Below are positions 53,668 to 63,071 of a DNA stretch of 64,000 bases, in pieces (within the stretch, counting starts at the first letter, position 1; each line of letters begins with the position of its first letter). Below the pieces are notes generated by a model. The model searched no databases, was not told where the DNA came from, and worked only from the letters and a program-made list of their open reading frames with translations. The translations under genes were made by a program, and so were the position numbers. Location of the stretch: positions 63,308 through 127,307 of the forward strand of contig NZ_KB893603.1 in the NCBI RefSeq assembly GCF_000374085.1, written 5' to 3'. This DNA comes from Spirosoma spitsbergense DSM 19989 (GTDB lineage Bacteria; Bacteroidota; Bacteroidia; Cytophagales; Spirosomataceae).

Positions 53668-53740
53668 ATTGGAAAATAGAGCATACCGTTTTGCTTAACA
53701 TTTCCTGTTAATGGCTGGTTAGAAAAAAAATAGTATCTGT

Positions 53741-55051
53741 ATGAAGGAACCCCTGTCACTTGTGTGGCTCCGTCGTGATTTACGACTGCACGATAATGCC
53801 GCTTTGTATTGTGCCCTTAAAAGTGGGCGGCCTGTACTGGCCGTTTTTATTTTCGACCGTACCATTCTCGATGACCTTGATGACCGTCTTGACCGGCGGG
53901 TTGAGTTTCTGGTGCAGGAAATAAGTCGTCTGCACGACGAACTGGCCAAAATGGGTTCCACCATTATCGTACGGTATGGCTATCCGGTGGAAGTTTGGAA
54001 AGAACTGATCGGGCAATATTCCGTCGGGGAAGTATTTGCCAATTACGACTACGAAGTGTACGCCAAAGAGCGCGATGAAGCCGTTGGCGATTTGTTGAAA
54101 GAATACGGTATTGGTTTTCAGTCCAGTAAAGACCAGACAATCTTTGACCGGGATGAAATCCTGACCGGCAAAAAAACGCCGTATACCGTTTTCACGCCGT
54201 ACAGCCGCAAATGGCACGATAAGCTGGACTCGTTTTATCTTAAATCCTACCCGACAAACGACTATTTCGGCCAGCTCTGGCAAACGAAACCGACACCGGT
54301 TCCTACACTAAAGGACATGAGTTTTCAGCCGGTGGGAGAGCCGTTTCCGCCCCGTACGGTTCCTGATAAATTGCTTGATAACTATGCTAAAACCCGCGAT
54401 TTTCCGGCGTTGCCGAAAAGTACGAGCGAGCTGAGTATGCACCTGCGTTTTGGTGCCATCAGCATTCGTGACTTGGCCCGACAGGCAAAAGAAGCCAAGG
54501 ACAAAACGTTTCTGAACGAACTGTGCTGGCGGGACTTTTATTTTCAGGTGCTCGACCATTTTCCGCACGTAGAGAAAAACTCCTTCCGGCGGCAGTATGA
54601 CGAGATTGCATGGCGAAATAATGAAGATGAATTCGACAAGTGGTGTCGGGGCGAAACGGGTTACCCTATTGTCGATGCGGGTATGCGTCAGCTCAATACA
54701 ATAGGCTGGATGCACAACCGCGTTCGGATGATTACGGCTAGCTTCCTGTGCAAACACCTGCTAATCGACTGGCGGTGGGGCGAGGCTTACTTCGGCAAAA
54801 AACTTCGGGATTACGACCTGTCGGCCAATAATGGTGGCTGGCAGTGGGCAGCCGGGTCGGGCACTGATGCCGCCCCCTATTTCCGGGTCTTCAACCCTAC
54901 TTTGCAAGCGAAAAAGTTTGACCCAGACGATAAGTACGTGCAGGAGTGGGTACCGGAACTGGGAAAGGCTAATTATCCCGAACCGATGGTTGAACACACG
55001 ATGGCCCGACAACGGGCTATTGACACCTATAAAAAGGCCCTGGCAAAATAA
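53741..55051 (+). CDS. phrB: Deoxyribodipyrimidine photolyase (cryptochrome/photolyase family)
   Basis: A 436-residue flavoprotein that repairs UV pyrimidine dimers with blue light. The antenna domain opens VWLRRDLRLHDNAALYCAL; the FAD domain has GETGYPIVDAGMRQLNTIGWMHNR and the signature LSANNGGWQWAAGSGTDAAPYFRVFNP with the conserved Trp residues (the antenna residues for a folate/deazaflavin cofactor are not certain). It resembles class I CPD photolyases; 6-4 activity cannot be excluded from sequence. ATG at 53741. Confidence 0.92.
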   Translation: MKEPLSLVWLRRDLRLHDNAALYCALKSGRPVLAVFIFDRTILDDLDDRLDRRVEFLVQEISRLHDELAKMGSTIIVRYGYPVEVWKELIGQYSVGEVFANYDYEVYAKERDEAVGDLLKEYGIGFQSSKDQTIFDRDEILTGKKTPYTVFTPYSRKWHDKLDSFYLKSYPTNDYFGQLWQTKPTPVPTLKDMSFQPVGEPFPPRTVPDKLLDNYAKTRDFPALPKSTSELSMHLRFGAISIRDLARQAKEAKDKTFLNELCWRDFYFQVLDHFPHVEKNSFRRQYDEIAWRNNEDEFDKWCRGETGYPIVDAGMRQLNTIGWMHNRVRMITASFLCKHLLIDWRWGEAYFGKKLRDYDLSANNGGWQWAAGSGTDAAPYFRVFNPTLQAKKFDPDDKYVQEWVPELGKANYPEPMVEHTMARQRAIDTYKKALAK

Positions 55052-55218
55052 AGCGTATGGCCTTTCGTATATCTGGTAGTCGATAAATTGACTCTATCAG
55101 CGTTTAAACCAATCGACTTACTGTTTGTTACCTTTCCAGACTCGTTTTACGGGAATTATTACCGTTAACCCGACCTCTCATGGCTGTACCCATCACGTTT
55201 ACCTTGAAAACCAATTAT

Positions 55219-55674
55219 ATGAAACCACTGCAAACATTGCTCATGACCGTATTTATCGGTCTAACGCTGCCGGCCATGGCCCAGAAAATTGACCCTGCCA
55301 GCTTTCATGGAGCCAGCGCCACCAAAGCACACTATCGGGCTGCCTACCAACTTGATACCGACGAGGAAAATAAAATAAAGGGGACATTACGTAACATTCA
55401 GAACGCCCTTGACGACCCCCGGCTAAAGGGTAAACTGGAGCTGGAACTGGTAGTGCATGGGGCTGGTGTGGCCGCGTTTCGCAAGGAAAGCGGTAATGAA
55501 GAAATGCTGAAAAAGTTACAGGACCGGGGTGTAATACTGGCTATGTGCGAGAATACCATGCGTGAGCGTAAGATTACCAAAGAGGAACTGTTTCCTTTTC
55601 TGTCGTATGTGCCCAGTGGTAATGGTGAGTTGATTATTCGGGGGCAGGAGGGATGGACCATCATTCACCCCTAA
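55219..55674 (+). CDS. DsrE-like protein with signal peptide
   Basis: The ATG at 55219 gives 151 residues: signal MKPLQTLLMTVFIGLTLPAMAQ, then a DsrE/DsrF-like fold with LELELVVHGAGVAAFRKE and the short Cys-containing motif ILAMCENTMRERK in the usual position. DsrE-fold proteins act in sulfur relay, but exported ones with a single Cys are of unknown function. It is followed 13 bases later by the binding-protein gene and is probably co-transcribed. Confidence 0.75.
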   Translation: MKPLQTLLMTVFIGLTLPAMAQKIDPASFHGASATKAHYRAAYQLDTDEENKIKGTLRNIQNALDDPRLKGKLELELVVHGAGVAAFRKESGNEEMLKKLQDRGVILAMCENTMRERKITKEELFPFLSYVPSGNGELIIRGQEGWTIIHP

Positions 55675-55686
55675 ACTGACGCCGTT

Positions 55687-56616
55687 GTGAAATTGACTCT
55701 ATGGCTTGTCGTTCTGCTCTTCCTGAACGTACCGCTGTTACTGGCTCAGTCGACCCGTAATCCGTACCCGTTCGACCCACCCTGGAATACGCCCCCACAG
55801 GCGGGTGTTGCCTTCACGGTGCCGCGCGTCGACAATGTGCCCGACCTCTATGGTGACATTGTCAATCCGCAACTGGTCGTTTTTATGGGTGGTAACCAGT
55901 TCATGGTGCTGGATGAGTTGCTGGTTGCTTTCAAAAAACAGTATCCTGCCTATACCCGTATTTTTGTCGAGACGTTGCCACCGGGGATTCTGGCCCAGCA
56001 AATGAAGACCGGTTCGATTAGCATCGGAAATCTGCGCATCGACCACCAGCCTGATGTGTATCTGGCGGGTAAAAAACGCGTGGAGGAAAACCGCGACCGA
56101 CTCGTTGAGGTCATTACTTACGCCCGTAACAAGCTGGCCATCATGGTTCAAAAAGGAAATCCGAAGCAGATAAAGGGATTGAAGGATTTAAGTAAACCGG
56201 ATGTGCGGGTGAGTATGCCTAATCCTGCCTGGGAAGGGATTGGGGGCCGAATTGAAGAGGCCTTTGTGAAAGCCGGGGGTGATGAGTTAAAGTCGGCTAT
56301 TATGAACCGGAAGGTAGCCGATAAAAGCACGTTTCTAACGCAGATTCACCATCGACAGACACCCATGCGGATTTTATATAATGAATCCGATGCCGGGCCG
56401 GTTTGGTACACCGAGGCTTATTATCAGCAGATGCTGCATAACCCTGTCGAGCTAATTCATATTCCGGAGAAGGAGAATGTCTACGCTGATTATCAGGGAG
56501 GAGCACTAAAAAATGCCCCCCACGCGCAGGCTGCCGCCGACTTTATTGCTTTCTTAAAAAGCCCGACAGCCCAGTCGATTTACAAAAAGTATGGCTTCCT
56601 GCCACCACTTCCGTAA
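55687..56616 (+). CDS. Periplasmic substrate-binding protein, ModA-like
   Basis: A 309-residue protein with GTG start and a signal peptide (1-20, ending LLLAQ). The mature part has the type II periplasmic binding fold: NQLVVFMGGNQFMVLDELL near the start, VRVSMPNPAWEGIGGRIEEAFVKAG in the hinge region and ADYQGGALKNAPHAQAAADFIAFLKSPTAQ near the end, which is the molybdate/sulfate family's usual C-terminal pattern. No permease gene follows, so it may be a solitary binding or sensory protein. The DsrE-like gene precedes it. Confidence 0.8.
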   Translation: MKLTLWLVVLLFLNVPLLLAQSTRNPYPFDPPWNTPPQAGVAFTVPRVDNVPDLYGDIVNPQLVVFMGGNQFMVLDELLVAFKKQYPAYTRIFVETLPPGILAQQMKTGSISIGNLRIDHQPDVYLAGKKRVEENRDRLVEVITYARNKLAIMVQKGNPKQIKGLKDLSKPDVRVSMPNPAWEGIGGRIEEAFVKAGGDELKSAIMNRKVADKSTFLTQIHHRQTPMRILYNESDAGPVWYTEAYYQQMLHNPVELIHIPEKENVYADYQGGALKNAPHAQAAADFIAFLKSPTAQSIYKKYGFLPPLP

Positions 56617-56647
56617 CAGACTGATGAACGTATTGCTATATTTCCCC

Positions 56648-56685
56648 TGTAAGCATCAATTAATGCGGGAGCAGGTTTGCTTACA
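56648..56685. terminator. Hairpin between convergent genes (binding protein and lytic transglycosylase 1)
   Basis: TGTAAGCA (56648-56655) pairs with TGCTTACA (56678-56685) around a 22-base loop. No T-run follows. A further copy of TTGCTTACAG occurs at about 56718-56727. Confidence 0.45.
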
Positions 56686-56721
56686 ATAATGACGGTTTAA
56701 GGAACAGTGGCGTTAATTTGC

Positions 56722-57951
56722 TTACAGTTTCCACTGTACAATCCAACCAGGCTCAATCTTTTTCGGAGGTATCAGACCGGCCATGCCCGTACTTGGATTC
56801 ATGGCGAGCAGTGTAAGTGAAATAGGTTTTTTGGTTTCGGCTGGAATTGCTTTGGTAGCCCGCAGAAACAGATTTCCCCGGGCATCTACATCATCCACCA
56901 CAGCGTACAGGATATCGCCAATTTTTAGCGCATCTTCACCAATCTGCACATCTTCCGTTAGGGTAAACGCCCAGCTTTTACCCACTTTTAAGGGACCTGC
57001 TTTGACCAGTTTTGTGGCCACGTCACCCACATAAACCATTGGTTTGCGGGGCTTGCTTTTCAGCAATTCCGTCAACAGACTATCCACTACAACGGATTCT
57101 TTCCGTACAGGGTTGCCATAGAACGATTCAACCGGTATTCCCTCTGGTTCGGGTTCGTCTTCCTGAAGCCACCCCATCTGGCGGGCCTGTTCCCGTTCTT
57201 TCTCGTAGGCATTTCCGGCTGAAGCCAGCATAATACCCACCGAACCAATGCCGTAGGATGGGTTGGTAAATAGCTCTTTCATAGCCAGAATCCGGTAGAG
57301 GTAGTGACCCGTTTCTGTATTCATGGCCATTGTGTAATAATCTCGCTGACCTGATTTTGTGATTTTTCGCTGTATCATACCAACACCACCGTTATAAGCG
57401 GCCGCCACCAGCGTCCAGGAACCCAGCTTTCGGTACAGAAACTTCAGGTAGGTACAGGCCGCTTCGGTCGACTTTCGTAAATCCGTTCGCTCATCGTGCC
57501 CGGGTGTGATGGAAAGTCCCATATCCTGCGCCGTTTCATCCATAAACTGCCAATAGCCAACCGCGCCCGCCGACGATATAGCATTAGCATGCCAGTCGCT
57601 CTCAATGAGGGGTAAATACTTGAAATCGCTGGGAATGGAATGCTTTTGAAGAATAGGCTCAACAATAGCGAAATAAGGGGCTGAGCGATTTTTCAGGCTA
57701 TTTATGTGCCGGGCGTAGCCCGCGTTACTGGCCAGGGCAAAAGCCAGTTTAGCCGAAACATCGCCCTGCTCAGTGGGTACGGTTTCTCCGCAAAAATGCA
57801 ACCTGTTTAGTCCGGCCGATACGCGGGACTGGTAAGCTGCCTGGTGAAATGGCTTGTTTTTCCCGGAGGTTATTTTCTGGGCACTGGCTGAAACAAAAAG
57901 TAGCAGAAGAATCAGCGTTAGTGAGGATGTGCTCGTTGGAGATAAAGTCAA
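56722..57951 (-). CDS. Lytic transglycosylase with SLT domain, paralogue 1
   Basis: A 409-residue exported murein transglycosylase, starting TTG at 57951 with a signal peptide ending SASAQ. The conserved N-terminal motif LHFCGETVP precedes the SLT domain (about 95-250): PLIESDWHANAISSAGAVGYWQF with the catalytic Glu, then YNGGVGMIQRKI. The C-terminal part (about 280-409) is a beta-rich segment with ILYAVVDDVDARGNLFLRATKA, ending PGWIVQWKL. It cuts peptidoglycan glycan strands. First of three tandem paralogues. Confidence 0.88.
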   Translation of the reverse strand: MTLSPTSTSSLTLILLLLFVSASAQKITSGKNKPFHQAAYQSRVSAGLNRLHFCGETVPTEQGDVSAKLAFALASNAGYARHINSLKNRSAPYFAIVEPILQKHSIPSDFKYLPLIESDWHANAISSAGAVGYWQFMDETAQDMGLSITPGHDERTDLRKSTEAACTYLKFLYRKLGSWTLVAAAYNGGVGMIQRKITKSGQRDYYTMAMNTETGHYLYRILAMKELFTNPSYGIGSVGIMLASAGNAYEKEREQARQMGWLQEDEPEPEGIPVESFYGNPVRKESVVVDSLLTELLKSKPRKPMVYVGDVATKLVKAGPLKVGKSWAFTLTEDVQIGEDALKIGDILYAVVDDVDARGNLFLRATKAIPAETKKPISLTLLAMNPSTGMAGLIPPKKIEPGWIVQWKL

Positions 57952-58008
57952 AACTAGGATTGATGGTCAGACGGTTGGACAACGAACCGGTCTCATGGTT
58001 TAGTTCGG

Positions 58009-59247
58009 TCATAAGGCTTTCCAGGTCAGAATCCACCCTTCTTTCACCTGATTAACATCGGGTAGTTTAATACCAATACGCCCGGTAGAAGCATCAATAG
58101 CCGATAATGACAGGTTGTATGTGTATTTCTCGCTGGTCGAATATAACTTGTCGGCACGCAGGTATACTTTGCCCGTTTTGGCGTCGATATCTTCCACAAC
58201 GGCGTAAAGGATATCACCTTCTTCCACCTCTCTGCCATCGGCCATACCATTTCGGGTGAGGTGAAATACCCAGATTTTTCCGCGTTGCACATCACCCGCT
58301 GCCGTTAGCCGGGCCTTGATGCCCTCCCGAAAAACGTCAGCAGCATTGGGAAGCGGAATATCCTCTGGTCGTCCGGGTACCGGATTCAGTACCTCATCAG
58401 CCGTTGTGTTGACCGCTACCTGAGTTGCCTCATCCAGTATAACTTCTGGCAGTAACATTTGCCCCTCATCAGGTTCAGCATCCGGGTTAAGCGGCTCGCT
58501 CAGATACGCCATCATCTGTTCTGGAATAAGATGCTGGTAAGCACCAGAATTAGAGAAAAGTTCTTTAAACGCCAGAATTCGGTACAGGTACTTCCCTGTT
58601 TCGGCGTTCAGGTGCAAGTAATAGTAGTCGCGTTGCTGCTGTCGGCGAATATTAGAGAGCAATGCGCCAATACCGTTGTTGTAAGCCGCTGCAGCCAGGG
58701 TCCAGGAGCCTAGTTGCGTATGAAGCCACCGCAGATACCGACAGGCGGCATTGGTGGATTTAATCAAATTTTTTCGTTCGTCATTACCCGGCTCTATGGA
58801 TAAGCCCAGTTCACGGGCAGTAGCGGGCATAAACTGCCAGTAGCCAACGGCTCCCTTTGGCGATACCGCCATACCTGTAAGGGCACTTTCGACCAGAGGC
58901 AGATACTTGAAATCCATCGGTATGTGGTGGCGGGCCAGAATAGGCTCAATGACAGGAAAAAACACTGCCGCCCGTTGCCGAATCAGGTACAGGGCCTGAT
59001 TCTGAGTGGTATTTCTGACCAATGCTGTCACCAAACGGCGGGCTACTGCTTCTTCATGCAGGGGGACCGATTCACCACAGAAATAAACTGGCGGAAGCAG
59101 ACGGGTCAGACCCGGCCCGACAGTAGGGATCGGTGCAACTTTAGGTATAAGTGGCCTGTCTGCCAAAGCAGGCAACAGATCGTTTGGTGCCGATATTACA
59201 GCCACAATTAATCCAGCCGTCAGTGAAAGTGAGGCTATTATATGCAT
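58009..59247 (-). CDS. Lytic transglycosylase with SLT domain, paralogue 2
   Basis: A 412-residue paralogue of the previous gene, starting ATG at 59247 with a signal peptide (to about residue 20). The motif VYFCGESVPLHEE precedes the SLT domain with catalytic Glu in PLVESALTGMAVSPKGAVGYWQF; YNNGIGALLSNIRR closes it. The C-terminal beta-rich domain ILYAVVEDIDAKTGKVYLRAD, ending GWILTWKAL, matches paralogue 1. The gene is on the same strand with 57 bases between them. Confidence 0.88.
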   Translation of the reverse strand: MHIIASLSLTAGLIVAVISAPNDLLPALADRPLIPKVAPIPTVGPGLTRLLPPVYFCGESVPLHEEAVARRLVTALVRNTTQNQALYLIRQRAAVFFPVIEPILARHHIPMDFKYLPLVESALTGMAVSPKGAVGYWQFMPATARELGLSIEPGNDERKNLIKSTNAACRYLRWLHTQLGSWTLAAAAYNNGIGALLSNIRRQQQRDYYYLHLNAETGKYLYRILAFKELFSNSGAYQHLIPEQMMAYLSEPLNPDAEPDEGQMLLPEVILDEATQVAVNTTADEVLNPVPGRPEDIPLPNAADVFREGIKARLTAAGDVQRGKIWVFHLTRNGMADGREVEEGDILYAVVEDIDAKTGKVYLRADKLYSTSEKYTYNLSLSAIDASTGRIGIKLPDVNQVKEGWILTWKAL

Positions 59248-59354
59248 GAATAAAGGAGTAAAACATCTATGGGTTCAAATTCTTAGACTTCCTTCGCAAT
59301 GTCCGGTAACATGATAGGGTTACTATTATTTATTATGTGGTAGCTAGATAACGA

Positions 59355-59385
59355 GAACAGGCTACTCGGTGAGAGTAGCCTGTTC
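59355..59385 (-). terminator. Perfect 13-bp hairpin between paralogues 2 and 3
   Basis: GAACAGGCTACTC (59355-59367) and GAGTAGCCTGTTC (59373-59385) flank a 5-base GGTGA loop. It lies downstream of paralogue 3 on the minus strand. No T-run follows, which is frequent in this phylum. Confidence 0.6.
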
Positions 59386-59482
59386 GGCGTATACGGAAAA
59401 AGCAGTAACGGTACCGGAATAACCCTACCGCCAGCATGACGTACGGTAGGAAAAGCGCTCTGGTTAGCTGGTTATGAGGAAA

Positions 59483-60577
59483 TTAGAGCCAATCCCAGAA
59501 GTGAAGCGGTCGGATGCCCCGCCCTTTTTTCCAGGGCAATATTCGAGGTCTGCGAAAGCGAAGAACCATCAGGCCCATCATTAATTTTTTGATAGGCAGG
59601 TGCGTACCCTGTTGCTCCAAATCAGAAACAGGCGCATTGGGCGTCTTTTGGGTGGCAGTAGCATGAGCAATCAGTTGCTCCGAGTCCGACAGCGTTTTGG
59701 TTAGTGCCGTATTGGGTCTTGGTCCCCAGGTAGGAGCACTGTAGTCCTCGTCTATCAGTTCAACCGTTGGTGAATCCTTGATTTTTTTAGGCAAAGCCAG
59801 CGGTTTGTTCCAGGTAGGAAGTGGCTTGGTTAATTCGGCAATCGTTGAGCCACTGAGCAACAGTGCATACTGCCGGGGGTTAGATAGCAATTCCTTAAAG
59901 GCCAGAATTCGAAACAGGTAGTGGCTTGTTTCGCGGTGCAGCCGCAGCTTAAAGTAATTTCTCTGGCCCTGTTGCTGCATTTTATTCATAACGTGCGTGA
60001 TGCCCCCGTTATAAGCAGCCGCTACCAGCGTCCAGGAACCTAACTCCCCATATAACTGGTGCAGGTGATGGCAAACCGCTACGGTTGATTTTTCCAAATC
60101 GAAACGCTCATCTACCTCGCCGTTTACGATAAGACCCAGATCGCGGGCTGTGCCGGGCATAATTTGCCAGTAGCCCGCAGCCCCTTTGTAGGATACACTC
60201 CGGCTGTCCAGCGCACTTTCTGCCAGGGGCATAAAGCGAAAGTCGCGGGGAATCTTATGTTTACGAAGAATAGGGTCGATTATCCGAAAGAACGCGGATG
60301 CCCGGGATCGAAGATCAATCAAAAATTCCTGCTCAGCACCGTACGTGCGCAGTGTTTGCACCCACCGGCGCGAAACCCGTGGCTCGTTAACCGGTACCTC
60401 TTCTCCACAAAAGTAAATGGGGAATATACGCTTTGTCGAATCAACGACTAATAGTTTAGGCGTATCCAGTTGGTTCTCATAAGTAGCAATTCGACTCGTA
60501 TCTGCTTCGAAAGCAGGTGCTGCGGAGGCCGACGAAACAGCGGCCATAAGCAGGCATAGTTTAACTTCTTTTATCAA
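59483..60577 (-). CDS. Lytic transglycosylase with SLT domain, paralogue 3 (short C-terminus)
   Basis: I choose a TTG at 60577 (364 residues), which gives a signal (IKEVKLCLLMAAVSSASAA); the longer frame to 60643 runs across a hairpin. The motif IYFCGEEVPVNEP precedes the SLT domain with Glu in PLAESALDSRSVSYKGAAGYWQI and YNGGITHVMNKM. The C-terminal beta-rich domain of the other two is absent and replaced by about 90 residues of unrelated, low-complexity sequence ending RGIRPLHFWDWL. So this copy has lost or exchanged its tail. Confidence 0.82.
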   Translation of the reverse strand: MIKEVKLCLLMAAVSSASAAPAFEADTSRIATYENQLDTPKLLVVDSTKRIFPIYFCGEEVPVNEPRVSRRWVQTLRTYGAEQEFLIDLRSRASAFFRIIDPILRKHKIPRDFRFMPLAESALDSRSVSYKGAAGYWQIMPGTARDLGLIVNGEVDERFDLEKSTVAVCHHLHQLYGELGSWTLVAAAYNGGITHVMNKMQQQGQRNYFKLRLHRETSHYLFRILAFKELLSNPRQYALLLSGSTIAELTKPLPTWNKPLALPKKIKDSPTVELIDEDYSAPTWGPRPNTALTKTLSDSEQLIAHATATQKTPNAPVSDLEQQGTHLPIKKLMMGLMVLRFRRPRILPWKKGRGIRPLHFWDWL

Positions 60578-60609
60578 AATAACCTGTCTTTTTGTCTGGT
60601 ATAAACATA

Positions 60610-60640
60610 GACAAACCCGCACTATCGTAACGGGTTTGTC
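60610..60640 (-). terminator. Hairpin after recQ / before transglycosylase 3
   Basis: GACAAACCCG (60610-60619) pairs with CGGGTTTGTC (60631-60640) around an 11-base loop. It lies about 90 bases after the recQ stop on the minus strand. A weak T-rich stretch (TATGTTTATA) follows. Confidence 0.55.
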
Positions 60641-60730
60641 CAAGTTTGATAAGACAAGTTAAGTAGATTAATTGGTATATACCAAATGAACTTCTAAAAA
60701 TTATCCAACGGTGCCGGGTGAAATAGGATT

Positions 60731-62857
60731 TTATGTTTGTAAAAGCCCCATTACCAGGGTCAGTTTGCCATAATCGTATTTACCCTCGAAATAGTCGAAT
60801 AGGGGCTTTAAACGACCTTCTTCAAGCCCTGCAACAGCTATGGCCTGCTCAATTTCCTGCCGTTCGGCAGGGGGGATGAGAGAGGATAAATCTATGTTGT
60901 AGCCTGACCTGGAAAGCTGTACTAAATGGCTCGCTACGGAGCCGGTAGTGAGCTGTCGTTCGGTGGCAATCTCCTCCATGTTCATCCCGGTATTATACAA
61001 ATCCAGGGTAATTAACTGCGTAGAGCCTTTGGGCTTCTCGCCCGACTGAACCCGCTCCCGAACGTAGTCCAGAATTACGTCCAGAAATTGCCTGCCAAAT
61101 AGCTGAAGTTTGCGTTCGCCCACTCCGCTCACATTACGTAGGGCATCGGGGGTAGTGGGCCGCTGACGGGCCATGTCCTCCAGGGTTGTGTCGGTAAAGA
61201 CAACGTAGGCGGGTACGTTCTGCTCGTCGGCCACCTGTTTGCGAAGTACCCGTAGCCGCTCGAACAAATCGTCGCGCTGGGTTTCGGTTTTGACCCTTTT
61301 TTTCTCGACTACTGGCTTGGGGGCATCGTCGGGCCGGACAAGGCTGATGGTCTTTCCGCCAAACAGCACTTGGTCGGCCAGAATACCCCGGCGCAGGGCG
61401 TAGTGCTGGTCGTAGGCAATTTCAATGACGCCAATATTAATTAGCTGGTGTAAGTAACTTCGCCAGTCCTCAAAGCGTAAATCCCGCCCGGCTCCGTAGG
61501 TTTTTACCTGGTCATAACCGCCCTGAATAACCTGCTGGCTGCGCGACCCCCGCAGGATGTCGATGAGTAAGTTCATCGGTACCCGCTCGCCCGTGCGTAC
61601 AATGGCCGACAGGGCTTTCTGAGCCAGCACCGTACCATCGAATGTGATGCGGGGGTCACGGCAAACGTCGCAGTTGCCGCAGGGCTCGGGCAACTCTTCC
61701 GAGAAATAAGAAAGCAGAATCTGACGGCGACAAGTGTGCGCATCGGCGTACTGCTGCATCCGTTCCAGTTTGGCCAACTGAAGGCCGAGGTTAGCCGGAC
61801 TGTTTTCGGCCAGCATCTCTTTATACGTAGCTACATCGGCGAAACTGTAAAACAAAACCGTTTGCGCGGCTGCTCCATCACGCCCCGCCCGCCCAATTTC
61901 CTGATAGAAACTCTCGATGTTTTTGGGCATATTATAATGAATCACCCACCGTACGTTGGATTTGTCAATACCCATCCCAAAGGCGATAGTAGCGCACATA
62001 ATCCGGACATCATCGCGCAGGAAGGCTTCCTGCGTTTTAGCCCGGTCGGTGGGGTCCATCTTGGCGTGGTAGAAAGCCGCGCTAAACCCTTTCTCCTGTA
62101 ATTTGGCCGCCAGCGACTCGGTCGATTTCCGGCTCAGACAGTAGATAATGCCCGACGTATCGGGTTTTTGCTGAAGCAGCCGAAGAATCTGCTGAATCCG
62201 GTTCTGACCCGGCAGCACCTGCAAACTCAGGTTTTTCCGGTTGAACGAGTCCAGAAAGATAGCCGGGTCAATCATGCCGAGCCGGGTGGCAATATCGTGT
62301 CGGGTAAGTTTATCGGCTGTGGCCGTCAGTGCAATGGTTGGTATGGCTGGAAACTGCTCTTTCAGGATGTGTAGTTGTGTGTATTCCGGCCGGAAATCGT
62401 GCCCCCATGAGGAAATACAGTGTGCTTCGTCAATGGCAAACAAAGAAATAGTGGTTCGCCTGAGGAAGTCCATGAAGGACTCCGTCAGGAGCTTTTCGGG
62501 CGAAACGTACAGTAGTTTAAGTTTTCCACTGAGGCAATCGTCCTCAATGTTACGCTGTTCGCGGCTGGTTTGGGTGCTGTTGTAAAAAGCCGCCTGAATA
62601 CCGTTCATGTGGAGCGCATTGACCTGATCTTTCATCAGCGCAATCAGGGGTGATACCACCACCGTCAGGCCGGGCAGCATGAGGGCCGGTATCTGAAAGC
62701 ACACCGATTTTCCCCCTCCCGTGGGCATGAGTACTACCGTATCGCGCCCACTCAGAATCGACTGGATAATGGCTTCCTGCATGGGCCGGAAGCGGTCGTA
62801 GCCATAGTAACGTTTAAGGTAGTCGGCGGGTGTCTGGGTCGATTGGGTACTAAGCAT
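60731..62857 (-). CDS. recQ: ATP-dependent DNA helicase RecQ
   Basis: The ATG at 62857 gives 708 residues beginning MLSTQSTQTPADYLKRYYG. Helicase domain 1 has Walker A MPTGGGKSVCFQIPA and DEAH-box FAIDEAHCISSWGHDFR; the RecQ zinc-binding motif (CRRQILLSYF...CGNCDVC) is present; the RQC winged helix follows, and an HRDC domain with DLFERLRVLRKQVADEQN and VSGVGERKLQLFGRQFLDVI ends it. The enzyme unwinds forks and recombination intermediates. Longer than E. coli RecQ by an added C-terminal segment of about 90 residues after the HRDC domain. Confidence 0.94.
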   Translation of the reverse strand: MLSTQSTQTPADYLKRYYGYDRFRPMQEAIIQSILSGRDTVVLMPTGGGKSVCFQIPALMLPGLTVVVSPLIALMKDQVNALHMNGIQAAFYNSTQTSREQRNIEDDCLSGKLKLLYVSPEKLLTESFMDFLRRTTISLFAIDEAHCISSWGHDFRPEYTQLHILKEQFPAIPTIALTATADKLTRHDIATRLGMIDPAIFLDSFNRKNLSLQVLPGQNRIQQILRLLQQKPDTSGIIYCLSRKSTESLAAKLQEKGFSAAFYHAKMDPTDRAKTQEAFLRDDVRIMCATIAFGMGIDKSNVRWVIHYNMPKNIESFYQEIGRAGRDGAAAQTVLFYSFADVATYKEMLAENSPANLGLQLAKLERMQQYADAHTCRRQILLSYFSEELPEPCGNCDVCRDPRITFDGTVLAQKALSAIVRTGERVPMNLLIDILRGSRSQQVIQGGYDQVKTYGAGRDLRFEDWRSYLHQLINIGVIEIAYDQHYALRRGILADQVLFGGKTISLVRPDDAPKPVVEKKRVKTETQRDDLFERLRVLRKQVADEQNVPAYVVFTDTTLEDMARQRPTTPDALRNVSGVGERKLQLFGRQFLDVILDYVRERVQSGEKPKGSTQLITLDLYNTGMNMEEIATERQLTTGSVASHLVQLSRSGYNIDLSSLIPPAERQEIEQAIAVAGLEEGRLKPLFDYFEGKYDYGKLTLVMGLLQT

Positions 62858-62958
62858 CAAGGTTGTTCGGAAGAATGTATGCGTCGATAAGAATAACGGC
62901 GGATGACACACGTTAAATGGCTGCCAGTGATGGCCGCTTCGCTACTTACCAGCATATC

Positions 62959-62966
62959 AAATTTAA
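62959..62966 (-). promoter_or_regulatory. Possible -7 box of recQ
   Basis: Read on the minus strand, TAAATTTG matches TAnnTTTG, about 100 bases before the recQ start. The -33 element is not clear. Confidence 0.35.
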
Positions 62967-63071
62967 GCAGAATTTAAGTCATTTTTGGTGACGAATGTGT
63001 GATTTTTTGCTCACCTTTCCGTCTCAAATTCCTAACAATTTAAATTAAGTTTCACCCCTAATCTAGTTACA

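Noticed and set aside
59483..60577. Frameshift as the cause of the short tail in transglycosylase 3
   Set aside because: The region after its stop shows no sequence resembling the beta-rich C-terminus of the other paralogues in another frame.
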